Assembly (NCBI RefSeq): GCF_014451325.2
Contig: NZ_JACSCH020000005.1
Span: forward strand, 178,648-242,647
Reading direction: 5' to 3'
DNA from: Streptomyces sp. CB02980
GTDB taxonomy: Bacteria > Actinomycetota > Actinomycetes > Streptomycetales > Streptomycetaceae
DNA length: 64,000 nt
The stretch's first letter is position 1. Each line of letters starts with the position of its first letter. This document shows, piece after piece, positions 1-10,668 of the stretch. A program made the position numbers and the translations under genes. The notes beneath the pieces are model-generated. The model was not told the origin of the DNA. It searched no databases and worked only from the letters and a program-made list of their open reading frames with translations.

Positions 1-3
1 GCC

Positions 4-1202
4 ATGACTCCCCGTGCCGCCGACCGGGCCCGTTACGACCGGGCCACCGCTCATCTCGACGCGCCCGTGGCGATCGTCGATCTGGAGGCCTTCGACGCCA
101 ACGCGGACGACCTCGTGCGCCGGGCCGGCGGCAAGCCCGTCCGGGTCGCGAGCAAGTCCGTGCGGTGCCGGGCGCTCCTGGAGCGGGTGCTGGCGCGGGA
201 GGGCTTCGCCGGGATCATGTCGTTCACGCTCGACGAGTCGCTGTGGCTGGCCCGTGCCGGGTTCGAGGACGTGCTCCTCGCCTATCCGTCGGCGGACCGC
301 ACCGGCTTCGGCGAGCTGGCGCGCGATCCGAAGCTGGCGGCCGCCGTGACGGTGATGGTCGACGACGTGGCGCAGCTGGATCTGATCGACGCCTCCCGCG
401 CGGGCGGGACGGAGGAGGTCCGGGTCTGTCTGGAGCTGGACACGGCGCTCAGCCTCCTCGGCGGCCGGATCCGCGTCGGTGCCCTTCGCTCCCCGCTGCG
501 CGAGCCCGCGCAACTCGCGGAGCTGGCCCGTTCGGTGGTGCGGCGCCCCGGGTTCCGGCTGGTCGGGATCATGGCGTACGAGGGGCATGTCGCGGGTGTC
601 GGCGACGCGATCGCCGGCCGGCCGCTGCGGTCGCGGGCGATCCGGCTCATGCAGGCGGCGGCCCGCAGGGAGCTGGCCGAGCGCAGGGCGGCCGTGGTGC
701 GTGCCGTCCGGGCCGTGGCACCGGACCTGGAGTTCGTGAACGGCGGGGGCACCGGCAGCGTGCAGCACACGGCCGCCGAGGACGCGGTGACGGAGATCGC
801 CGCGGGTTCGGGGCTCTTCGTGCCGCGCCTCTTCGACAACTACACCTCGTTCAACGGCCGGCCCGCGGCGCTCTTCGCGCAGCCCGTCGTCCGCCGCCCG
901 GGTGTCGGCGTGGTGACCGTCCTCGGGGGCGGCTATCCCGCGTCCGGGGCCGCCGGGCCCGACCGGCTGCCCGTGCCGTATCTGCCGGAGGGGCTCACGT
1001 ACGACCCCCAGGAGGGTCCGGGCGAGGTGCAGACCCCGCTGCTCGGCTCGCCGGCCGACGATCTGCGGATCGGCGACAAGGTGTGGTTCCGGCACGCGAA
1101 GGCCGGCGAGCTGTGCGAGCGGTTCGAGAGCCTGCGGCTGGTCGAGGGCGACCGGATCACGGCGACCGTGCCGACGTACCGGGGCGAGGGGCAGACCTTC
1201 CT

Positions 1203-1206
<4 letters not shown>
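4..1206 (+). CDS. Alanine racemase / D-threonine aldolase-like PLP enzyme
   Basis: A 400-residue fold-type III PLP enzyme of the amino acid deaminase/aldolase group. An N-terminal alanine-racemase-like barrel carries the probable Schiff-base lysine at residue 51 (motif RVASKSVRC). The C-terminal beta domain has the HAKAGELC segment near residues 364-371, whose His and Cys bind a metal in D-serine dehydratase and D-threonine aldolase relatives. Family members cleave or deaminate D-hydroxy amino acids; the substrate cannot be read from sequence. The ATG is 4 bases into the window, so its promoter and ribosome site are not visible. It converges on the phosphatase gene, and both stop codons share CTAG at 1203-1206. 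Confidence 0.8.
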
Positions 1207-2483
<1,277 letters not shown>

Positions 2484-2500
2484 GATCACTCTCCTGTCGG

Positions 2501-2545
2501 GGCTGTTCCGGACACGGAACAGCCGGGCGCCTTGCGACGCCCGGC
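2501..2545. terminator. Double hairpin between SDR and phosphatase genes
   Basis: Two adjoining perfect inverted repeats: GGCTGTTCCG/CGGAACAGCC with a 4-base loop (2501-2524) and GCCGGGCG/CGCCCGGC with an 8-base loop (2522-2545). They overlap by 3 bases, so they may be alternatives. They follow the stop of the SDR gene on the minus strand and probably end the glnA4-aldH-SDR transcript. There is no T-tract. Confidence 0.6.
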
Positions 2546-2588
2546 TGCCCGGTGGGGATGTGGGGGTGTGGGGGGGGGTGGCGGCGGT

Positions 2589-3383
2589 CTAGAGGGGCGT
2601 CACGTACGCGCCCGCGATGCCTCCGTCGACCAGGAAGTCGCTGGCGTTGACGAAGGACGAGTCGTCGCTCGCGAGGAAGGCGACCGCGGCCGCGATCTCC
2701 TCGGCCTCGGCGAAGCGGCCGACCGGGATGTGGACCAGGCGGCGCGCGGCCCGCTCGGGGTCCTTGGCGAACAGCTCCTGGAGGAGCGGGGTGTTCACCG
2801 GTCCGGGGCACAGGGCGTTGACGCGGATGCCCTCGCGGGCGAACTGCACGCCGAGCTCGCGGGACATCGCGAGCACGCCGCCCTTGGAGGCGGTGTACGA
2901 GATCTGGCTGGTGGCCGCGCCCATGATCGCGACGAAGGAGGCGGTGTTGATGATGGAGCCCTTGCCCTGGCGGCGCATGTACGGCAGGGCGGCCTTGCAG
3001 CACAGGTAGACCGAGGTGAGGTTGACGTCCTGGACGCGCTTCCAGGCGTCCAGGCCGGTCTCCAGGATGGAGTCGTCGTCGGGCGGCGAGATGCCGGCGT
3101 TGTTGAAGGCGATGTCGACGGACCCGTAGGTGTCGAAGGCGGTCTTGAACAGCGCCTCGACCTGCTCGGGGTCGGTGACGTCGACCTTCACGAAGGTTCC
3201 GCCGACCTCCTCGGCGGCGGCCTTGCCGGCGGTCTCGTCGATGTCGCCGCAGACGACGTTGGCGCCCTCGGAGGCGAGGCGGCGGGCGGTGGCGAGGCCG
3301 ATGCCGCTGCCGGCTCCGGTGATGACGGCGGTGCGGCCGACGAGCCGGCGGCAGACGATCTCTTCGGTGCTGGTGCTGGTCAT
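2589..3383 (-). CDS. SDR-family oxidoreductase
   Basis: A classical 264-residue short-chain dehydrogenase/reductase with the nucleotide-binding TGAGSGIG at residues 19-26, the NNAG motif, catalytic YTASK (Tyr near 157) and PGPVNTP. It oxidises an alcohol or reduces a carbonyl with NAD(P)(H). It starts 6 bases after the aldehyde dehydrogenase stop, so the two are co-transcribed and probably act in sequence. In the neighbouring gamma-glutamyl-amine cluster the inferred substrate is a gamma-glutamylated hydroxy or oxo intermediate. The family supports the chemistry; the substrate is inferred only from context. Confidence 0.85.
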   Translation of the reverse strand: MTSTSTEEIVCRRLVGRTAVITGAGSGIGLATARRLASEGANVVCGDIDETAGKAAAEEVGGTFVKVDVTDPEQVEALFKTAFDTYGSVDIAFNNAGISPPDDDSILETGLDAWKRVQDVNLTSVYLCCKAALPYMRRQGKGSIINTASFVAIMGAATSQISYTASKGGVLAMSRELGVQFAREGIRVNALCPGPVNTPLLQELFAKDPERAARRLVHIPVGRFAEAEEIAAAVAFLASDDSSFVNASDFLVDGGIAGAYVTPL

Positions 3384-3389
3384 GTGTGC

Positions 3390-4745
3390 TCAGGCCTCCG
3401 TGCTGATGAAGACGTTCTTGGTTTCGGTGAAGGCGGTCAGGGCGTCGGGGCCGAGTTCGCGGCCGAGGCCGGACTGCTGGTAGCCGCCGAACGGGGTCCA
3501 GTAGCGGACGCTGGAGTGGGAGTTGACGGAGAGGTTGCCGGCCCGGACGGCGCGGGAGGCGCGCAGGGCGCGGCCGACGTCCCGGGTCCAGATCGAGCCG
3601 GACAGGCCGTACTCGGTGGCGTTGGCGAGGCGGATCGCGTCGGCCTCGTCCTCGAAGGGGAGGACGACGGCGACGGGTCCGAAGACCTCCTCGACGGCGC
3701 AGGGGGCGTCCTCGGAGAGGCCGGTGAGGACGGTCGGCGGGAACCAGAAGCCGGGGCCCTCGGGGGCCTTGCCGCGGATGCCGGGGAGGTCGTCCGGCAC
3801 GTAGGAGCGGACGCGGTCGAGCTGGGCGCGGGAGATGAGCGGGCCCATCTGGGTGCGCTCGTCGGCGGGGTCGCCGACGACGATCTCCTCGATCGCGGGG
3901 GTGAGCAGCTCCATGAAGCGGTCGTACACGCTCCGCTGGACGAGGATGCGCGTACGGGCGCAGCAGTCCTGGCCGCTGTTGTCGAGGAACGACATGGGCG
4001 TGGCCGCGGCGGCGGCTTCGAGGTCGGCGTCGGCGAAGACGATGTTGGGGCTCTTGCCGCCGAGTTCGAGGGTGAGCCGCTTCACCTGGCCGGCGCACTT
4101 CGCCATGATCGACTTGCCGACCCCGGTGGAGCCGGTGAAGACGATCTTGGCGACGCCGGGGTGTTCGACGAGGGCGTTGCCCGCGACCGGGCCGGTGCCG
4201 GGGAGGACCTGGAAGAGGCCTTCGGGCAGGCCCGCCTCCAGGGCGAGTTCGGCGAGCCGGAGCGCGGTGAGCGGGGTGGTCTCGGCGGGCTTGAGGAGGA
4301 CGGCGTTGCCGGCGGCGAGGGCGGGTGCGGTGGCCCAGGCGGCGATCGGCATGGGGAAGTTCCAGGGGGCGATGACGCCGACGACACCGAGCGGTTCGAG
4401 GATCGTGACGTCCAGGCCGCCGGCCACCGGGATCTGGCGCCCGTTGAGGCGCTCCACTCCCCCGGCGGAGAAGTCGAGCAGGTCGCGGACGTTGCCGGCC
4501 TCCCAGCGGGCGTTGCCGATGGTGTGGCCGGCCTCGGTGACTTCGAGGCGGGCCAGTTCCTCGACGTGGTCGTCGACGACGGCGGCGAAGCGGCGGAGCA
4601 GCCGGGCGCGGTCGGCGGGCGCGGCTGCGGCCCAGCCGCGCTGGGCGGCGGCGGCCCGTGCGACGGCGGCGTCCACGTCGGCCGGGGTCGCGGCGGGGAC
4701 GGTGGCGACCGGCTCCTCGGTCGCCGGGTTCAGTACCTGGAGCAA
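3390..4745 (-). CDS. Aldehyde dehydrogenase (NAD(P)+)
   Basis: A 451-residue ALDH-superfamily enzyme. It shows NFPMPIAAW, the cofactor loop FTGSTGVG, LELGGKSPNIVF containing the general-base Glu near residue 228, the catalytic Cys near 260 within GQDCC, and FGPVAVVLPF near the end. It oxidises an aldehyde to an acid. The start is TTG 4745, with GAGAGGA 5 bases upstream; no ATG or GTG start with a ribosome site is available. It lies 47 bases after the GS-like gene on the same strand, consistent with oxidation of a gamma-glutamylated aldehyde released in amine catabolism, comparable to PuuC in the E. coli Puu route. Confidence 0.85.
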   Translation of the reverse strand: MLQVLNPATEEPVATVPAATPADVDAAVARAAAAQRGWAAAAPADRARLLRRFAAVVDDHVEELARLEVTEAGHTIGNARWEAGNVRDLLDFSAGGVERLNGRQIPVAGGLDVTILEPLGVVGVIAPWNFPMPIAAWATAPALAAGNAVLLKPAETTPLTALRLAELALEAGLPEGLFQVLPGTGPVAGNALVEHPGVAKIVFTGSTGVGKSIMAKCAGQVKRLTLELGGKSPNIVFADADLEAAAAATPMSFLDNSGQDCCARTRILVQRSVYDRFMELLTPAIEEIVVGDPADERTQMGPLISRAQLDRVRSYVPDDLPGIRGKAPEGPGFWFPPTVLTGLSEDAPCAVEEVFGPVAVVLPFEDEADAIRLANATEYGLSGSIWTRDVGRALRASRAVRAGNLSVNSHSSVRYWTPFGGYQQSGLGRELGPDALTAFTETKNVFISTEA

Positions 4746-4792
4746 CTCGTTCCTCTCAGAGGCGTACGCGGGGAAGGTCCGGATCCTCCGGG

Positions 4793-6157
4793 TCAGTGGC
4801 GTTCGAAGGAGCGGCGCAGTTCCCAGTCCGTCACGGCCGCGTCGAAGGCGTCGAGTTCGACGCGGGCCATGTTGCGGTAGTGGGCGACGACCTCGTCCCC
4901 GAAGGCGGCCTTGGCGATCTCGCTGGTCTCCCAGAGTTCGGCGGCCTCGCGCAGGGTGGTGGGCACGTGCGCGTACTCGGCGGTGTAAGCGTTCCCGGTG
5001 CAGGGCTCCGGGAGTTCGAGCTGCTGCTCGATGCCGTACAGGCCGGCGGCGACCAGGCCGGCGACGGCGAGGTACGGGTTGACGTCGCCGCCGGGGAGGC
5101 GGTTCTCGAAGCGGGTGGAGCGGCCGTGGCCGACGACCCGGAGCGAGCAGGTGCGGTTGTCGTGGCCCCAGGCGACCGCGGTGGGCGCGAAGGAGCCGGG
5201 CTGGAACCGCTTGTAGGAGTTGATGTTGGGGGCGTAGAGGAGGGAGAAGTCACGGAGGGCGGCGAGCTGTCCGGCGAGGAAGTGCCGCATGGTCGCGGAC
5301 ATCCCGTGCGGGTCGTCCCCTGCCATCACGTTCGTCCCCTCGGCATCCTGGAGGGAGAGGTGGATGTGACAGGAGTTGCCCTCGCGCTCGTTGTACTTCG
5401 CCATGAAGGTGAGCGAGTAGCCCTCCTGGGCGGCGATCTCCTTGGCGCCCGTCTTGTAGACGGCGTGTCCGTCGCAGGTGACGAGGGCCTCGTCGTACTT
5501 GAAGGCGATCTCGTGCTGGCCGGGGTTGCACTCGCCCTTGGCGGACTCGACGGTGAGTCCGGCGCCGGTCATCTCGTTGCGGATGCGGCGCAGGAGGGGT
5601 TCGATGCGTCCGGTGCCGAGGACGGAGTAGTCGATGTTGTACTGGTTGGCGGGGGTGAGGTCGCGGTAGTTCGCGTCCCAGGCCTGCTCGTAGCTGTCCT
5701 TGAAGACGATGAACTCGAGCTCGGTGCCGACGTGCGCGGTGAAGCCGTGCTCCGCGAGTCGCTCCAACTGGCGCCGGAGGATCTGGCGGGGCGCCGCGAC
5801 GACGGGGGTGCCGTCGCCCCACGCGAGGTCCGCCGTCACCATGGCGGTGGCCTCGTTCCAGGGGAGTCGGCGGAGGGTGGTGAGGTCGGGGTGCATCGCG
5901 AAGTCGCCGTAGCCGCGGTCCCAGGAGGACATCTCGAAGCCGTCGACGGTGTTCATCTCGGTGTCGACGGCCAGGAGATAGTTGCACCCCTCGGTGCCGT
6001 GGCCGAGTACCTCGTCCAGGAAGAACGGGGCGGCGAACCGCTTGCCCTGGAGCCGCCCCTGCATGTCGGGGAAGGCCAGGACGACGGTGTCGATCTCGCC
6101 GCTCGCGACGAGGGCACGGAGCTCCTCGACGGTGAGCGGGGGTTTGCGGTCTGCCAC
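4793..6157 (-). CDS. glnA4: Glutamine-synthetase-like gamma-glutamyl-amine ligase (GlnA4 type)
   Basis: A 454-residue GS-fold ATP-dependent ligase with the beta-grasp (PDMQGRLQGKRF) and the catalytic domain (LEFIVF, ESAKGECNPGQHEIAFKY, NEREGNSCHIHLSL, GDVNPYLAVAGLVAAGL). The set of residues matches the actinobacterial GS-like subgroup that gamma-glutamylates amines rather than ammonia. Gene order and neighbours match S. coelicolor GlnA4 (SCO1613), described as a gamma-glutamylethanolamide synthetase; that is recall, not a search. GTG 6157 is chosen because GGAGGAG lies 6-7 bases upstream; a longer reading frame to 6211 would run through the shared promoter region. Not likely to be the main nitrogen-assimilation GS, because of its catabolic neighbours and dedicated regulator. 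Confidence 0.85.
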   Translation of the reverse strand: MADRKPPLTVEELRALVASGEIDTVVLAFPDMQGRLQGKRFAAPFFLDEVLGHGTEGCNYLLAVDTEMNTVDGFEMSSWDRGYGDFAMHPDLTTLRRLPWNEATAMVTADLAWGDGTPVVAAPRQILRRQLERLAEHGFTAHVGTELEFIVFKDSYEQAWDANYRDLTPANQYNIDYSVLGTGRIEPLLRRIRNEMTGAGLTVESAKGECNPGQHEIAFKYDEALVTCDGHAVYKTGAKEIAAQEGYSLTFMAKYNEREGNSCHIHLSLQDAEGTNVMAGDDPHGMSATMRHFLAGQLAALRDFSLLYAPNINSYKRFQPGSFAPTAVAWGHDNRTCSLRVVGHGRSTRFENRLPGGDVNPYLAVAGLVAAGLYGIEQQLELPEPCTGNAYTAEYAHVPTTLREAAELWETSEIAKAAFGDEVVAHYRNMARVELDAFDAAVTDWELRRSFERH

Positions 6158-6193
6158 GGGATTGCTCCTCCTTCGGCCTGCCGGAAGCCATAA

Positions 6194-6213
6194 GGTATTG
6201 CGGAAGACCATTG
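6194..6213. promoter_or_regulatory. Candidate FadR-type operator, copy 1
   Basis: The pattern GGTATnGCnnnAnnCCATTG lies in the 89-base gap between the divergent glnA4-like and FadR-type regulator genes. The same 20-base pattern recurs at 7046-7065 before the permease, with 14 of 20 bases identical. Sharing by both arms of the cluster suggests a site for the adjacent regulator. Confidence 0.5.
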
Positions 6214-6246
6214 CTTGGGAAGTGCTGACGAGAGGGAATCGACAAC

Positions 6247-6975
6247 GTGGCCAGTACGAGTGAATCGGCGGACCGGCTGACGCCCGTGCTGCGGCCGGTC
6301 CGGGCGGGCAACGGCTTCGAGGAGGCCCTGGAGCAGATCCTCCAGGTGGTACGGCTCGGACTCGTGCCCGGCGGGGAGCGGCTGCCCGCCGAGCGGGAGC
6401 TGGCCGACCGGATGGGGATCAGCCGGGTGACCCTGCGCGAGGTCCTCAAGGTCCTCCAGGAGCAGGGCCTCGTGGAGAGCCGGCGCGGCCGCTACGGCGG
6501 AACGTTCGTGCTCCCCCGCGTCCAGACCGCCGACGAGGACGAGCTGCGCCGCCGTATCGCCACGGTCGACATGGAGGACACCCTGCGCTTCCGGGAGGTC
6601 CTGGAGGTCGGGGCCGCCGGGCTCTGCGCGGCCCACGGTCTCGACGCGGCGGGCGCCGAGCGGCTGCGGACGGCCGTGGCGGCGACCCATGACGCCCCGC
6701 TGGCCGACTACCGCCGCCAGGACACCCTGCTCCACCTCACCCTGGCCGAGCTCTCCGGCTCGCCGACGCTCACCGCGCAGTACGCCGCCGTACGGGCCAC
6801 CGTGAACGACCTGCTGGACTGCATCCCGCTGCTCGTGCGCAACCTGGAGCACTCCCAGCACCAGCACACCGCCCTGGTGGAGGCGGTCCTTGACGGAGAC
6901 GCGGACGCGGCGCGCGAGGTGATGCGGGAGCACTGCTCGGGGACGGCTGCGCTGCTCCGGGGGTTCTTGACATGA
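6247..6975 (+). CDS. GntR/FadR-family transcriptional regulator
   Basis: A 242-residue regulator with an N-terminal winged helix (GERLPAERELADRMGISRVTLREVL, followed by the wing GRYGGTFV) and an all-helical FCD effector domain (residues about 100-235). It is divergent from the glnA4-like operon and 117 bases upstream of the permease, so it is the natural local regulator. The likely effector is the amine or a gamma-glutamylated intermediate. GTG 6247 follows the purine-rich GAGAGGGA. Shared 20-base sequences before both arms are the proposed targets. Confidence 0.88.
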   Translation: MASTSESADRLTPVLRPVRAGNGFEEALEQILQVVRLGLVPGGERLPAERELADRMGISRVTLREVLKVLQEQGLVESRRGRYGGTFVLPRVQTADEDELRRRIATVDMEDTLRFREVLEVGAAGLCAAHGLDAAGAERLRTAVAATHDAPLADYRRQDTLLHLTLAELSGSPTLTAQYAAVRATVNDLLDCIPLLVRNLEHSQHQHTALVEAVLDGDADAAREVMREHCSGTAALLRGFLT

Positions 6976-7045
6976 GACGGGCGCCCTCGGGTACGTAACC
7001 CGAAAGTAACGCACGGGGGTTGCGCTCTCACGTCTGCACCGCAAA

Positions 7046-7065
7046 GGTATGGCACCAATCCATTG
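7046..7065. promoter_or_regulatory. Candidate FadR-type operator, copy 2
   Basis: Second copy of GGTATnGCnnnAnnCCATTG, 27 bases before the permease ATG. It contains the inverted repeat CCAAT-CC-ATTG(G). It matches copy 1 at 6194-6213 at 14 of 20 positions, concentrated in the GGTAT, GC and CCATTG blocks. Confidence 0.5.
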
Positions 7066-7092
7066 GGCCCGTTGCGGGGAGCTGACGCTGCC

Positions 7093-8547
<1,455 letters not shown>

Positions 8548-8620
8548 CCGTCCGTACCCGATCCCCTACCCCGCGCCCCCTTCCCCCGCCCCCGTACACC
8601 GCTCTCCTGGAGGACGTTCC

Positions 8621-9310
8621 GTGTCCAAGCCGCTCATCGGCGTGACCACCTATCTGGACCAGGCCCGCTGGGGCGTGTGGGACATGCGGGCCGCGCTGCT
8701 CCCCGCGCCGTACCCGCGGCTCGTCCAGGAGAGCGGGGGGATCGCGGTGATGCTGCCGCCCGACGCACCGGAGGCCGCCGCGGCGGTGGTGGCCCGGCTC
8801 GACGGACTGGTGATCGCGGGCGGGGCGGACGTGGAGCCCGTACGGTACGGGGCCGAGCCCGACTCCCGTACCGGCCCGCCGGCCCGGGAGCGGGACGCCT
8901 GGGAGCTGGCCCTGATCGAGGCGGCCATCGCCTCGGGGACCCCGCTGCTCGGCATCTGCCGGGGCATGCAGCTCCTGAACGTGGCCCGGGGCGGGACGCT
9001 GATCCAGCACCTGGACGGGCACGTCGAGGCGGTCGGGGTGATCGGCCGGCACGCGGTGAAGCCGGTGCCGGGGAGCCGGTACGCCTCCCTGGTGCCCGAA
9101 CTCGCCGAGGTCCCGACCTACCACCACCAGGCCGTGGACCGGCTGGGCTCGGGGCTCGCGGTCTCCGCCCACGCGGAGGACGGCACGGTGGAGGCGGTCG
9201 AGCTGGCCGACCCGGACTGGGTCCTGGGCGTCCAGTGGCATCCGGAGATGGGCGACGACCTGCGGGTGATGCGGGGCCTGGTCGAGGCGGCGGGAGTACG
9301 CCGGGACTGA
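8621..9310 (+). CDS. Gamma-glutamyl-GABA hydrolase-like class I GATase (peptidase C26)
   Basis: A 229-residue cytosolic hydrolase of the PuuD type. The nucleophile elbow GICRGMQLLNVARGG has its Cys near residue 113, and the catalytic His/Glu pair is in VQWHPEMG near residue 205. This family releases glutamate from gamma-glutamylated amines or acids, closing the cycle begun by the GS-like ligase. GTG 8621 has GGAGG 7 bases upstream. It is the last gene on the plus-strand arm; the substrate (gamma-glutamyl-glycine, -GABA or another) is not determined by sequence. Confidence 0.87.
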   Translation: MSKPLIGVTTYLDQARWGVWDMRAALLPAPYPRLVQESGGIAVMLPPDAPEAAAAVVARLDGLVIAGGADVEPVRYGAEPDSRTGPPARERDAWELALIEAAIASGTPLLGICRGMQLLNVARGGTLIQHLDGHVEAVGVIGRHAVKPVPGSRYASLVPELAEVPTYHHQAVDRLGSGLAVSAHAEDGTVEAVELADPDWVLGVQWHPEMGDDLRVMRGLVEAAGVRRD

Positions 9311-9315
9311 AGGTC

Positions 9316-9336
9316 CCGCGCGGCACCGGTGCGCGG
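9316..9336. terminator. Small hairpin between convergent genes
   Basis: CCGCGC and GCGCGG separated by 9 bases, between the hydrolase stop (9310) and the C45 hydrolase stop (9355). Short and without a T-tract, so only a weak candidate for a bidirectional terminator. Confidence 0.35.
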
Positions 9337-9354
9337 TGGTGGGCGCGCCCCGCC

Positions 9355-10668
9355 TCAGCGCCGGGGTGCGGTGAGCGGGGTCCAGGTCCCGGGCCCCGCC
9401 GAGCAGGGGCCTCCGTCGTGCACCCTCAGGCGCCGCTCGGCCGGGTCGACGGCCACGGTGGCGAGGGTCGCCCACCGGCTGCCGAGTCGGCCTTCGGCCG
9501 GGGCGTGGCAGCACACCTCGGCACCGTCGTCCCGATGGGCGGTGAGCAGTCCGACGAGCGACTCCGGGCCGAGCGCCGCGCCGTCGGACGCGTCCAGGCC
9601 GGATGGCTCCGGGCCGGACGGGTGGCGACCGAACGCGTCCCGTCCGGCTGTCTCCAGGCCTGCTGTCTCCAGGCCTGCTGTCTCCAGGCCTGCTGTCTCC
9701 AGGCCTGCTGTCTCCAGGCCTGCTGTCTCCAGGCCGGACGTCCCCGCGTCGGACGTCCCCGCGTCGGACGTCCCCGCGTCGGACTCTTCGGTGCCGGGCC
9801 CGCCGCCGTGGGTGAGCACGCGTTCCGTGAGCAGCCGGTGGCGGTCGTACGTCTCCGGCTCCCGGCGGCCGCGCAGTTCCCCGGCGGCCAGGGCCGGGGC
9901 GAGGAAGTGGTTGGTGCGCACGAGCCAGCCCCGGTCGTCCGGGGCGACCACGGCCGAGCCGGCCGGGGCGAGTTCCACGGACGCGGCCCGGTCCGCGGTC
10001 ACCACGGTGACGACCGTGGAGGCCGAGACGGGGGCGCCGGTCAGCATGCCGACCGCCTCGGCGAACGATCCGGCCGCGCCGAGCACCTGACGGGCGACCA
10101 GGTGGACGGGCACTCCGGTCGCGGCGTCGTCCGCGTGGCCGAGGATGTTGAAGAGCACGCCCACGCCCGCCTCGTTGACGCCGATCTTCGCGAGGATGCC
10201 GTACTCGGTGATCCCGGCGAAGCCCTGGGCGTCCCCCGCCACGGTCTGGAGGTGCCAGGCGTCGGCGAGCTCCTGGTGCCAGTCCCAGCACTGGCCGCCG
10301 GTGGTCCGGGGGCCGACCCGGACGAGGGTGGAGCACTCGCCCGTGCGGGGCGCGCCGGCCTCGGCGAGGATCTCGGTGCGGGCGTTGAGCGCGGCGATCG
10401 TCCAGAACGGCATTCCGGCGCCCTCGGCGACTCCCTCCATCTCGGCGACGAGCTCCGGAGCCCAGGCCCGGGCCGCCTTGACGGTGCGGAGGGCGAGGGC
10501 GGGCACGTCGAGCGTCCGGGCGTTCCCGGCGGCGACGGTCGCGAAGAGTTCCTCGTACACCTGCCACGCGCGCGTGATGTCGGCGCGGGCCTGCCGGCCG
10601 CGGTCCTCGCCGCGTCGGCGGGGTGTGTCCCCGGTGATCCGGAGGGTCGTACGGCGAGGGCTGTTCAC
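9355..10668 (-). CDS. C45-family N-terminal-nucleophile hydrolase with internal repeats
   Basis: A 437-residue protein of the acyl-CoA:6-APA acyltransferase/peptidase C45 family, which is activated by self-cleavage at an internal Cys; TGECSTLVRVGP holds the likely nucleophile, followed by TGGQCWDWHQEL. Fungal and actinobacterial members include penicillin acyltransferase and carcinine hydrolase. GTG 10668 overlaps the permease stop by 4 bases (GTGA), so it is translationally coupled. Residues about 297-340 are an unusual low-complexity insert: SDAGT three times, then GLETA six times, encoded by 15-bp nucleotide repeats and absent from the normal fold. Substrate unknown; coupling to an NCS1 permease suggests an imported amide. 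Confidence 0.75.
   Translation of the reverse strand: MNSPRRTTLRITGDTPRRRGEDRGRQARADITRAWQVYEELFATVAAGNARTLDVPALALRTVKAARAWAPELVAEMEGVAEGAGMPFWTIAALNARTEILAEAGAPRTGECSTLVRVGPRTTGGQCWDWHQELADAWHLQTVAGDAQGFAGITEYGILAKIGVNEAGVGVLFNILGHADDAATGVPVHLVARQVLGAAGSFAEAVGMLTGAPVSASTVVTVVTADRAASVELAPAGSAVVAPDDRGWLVRTNHFLAPALAAGELRGRREPETYDRHRLLTERVLTHGGGPGTEESDAGTSDAGTSDAGTSGLETAGLETAGLETAGLETAGLETAGLETAGRDAFGRHPSGPEPSGLDASDGAALGPESLVGLLTAHRDDGAEVCCHAPAEGRLGSRWATLATVAVDPAERRLRVHDGGPCSAGPGTWTPLTAPRR
9648..9780. repeat. In-frame 15-bp minisatellites in the C45 gene
   Basis: Six copies of a 15-bp unit (TGTCTCCAGGCCTGC on the plus strand, start points 15 bases apart from 9651 to 9726) followed by three copies of GGACGTCCCCGCGTC (9736-9780). 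Both units keep frame and encode GLETA and SDAGT. The copies are almost identical at DNA level, implying recent expansion. Confidence 0.95.

Noticed and set aside
9648..9780. Evenly spaced short repeats that might suggest a CRISPR array.
   Set aside because: The units are contiguous 15-mers with no spacers, keep the reading frame and lie inside a gene; no cas genes are nearby.
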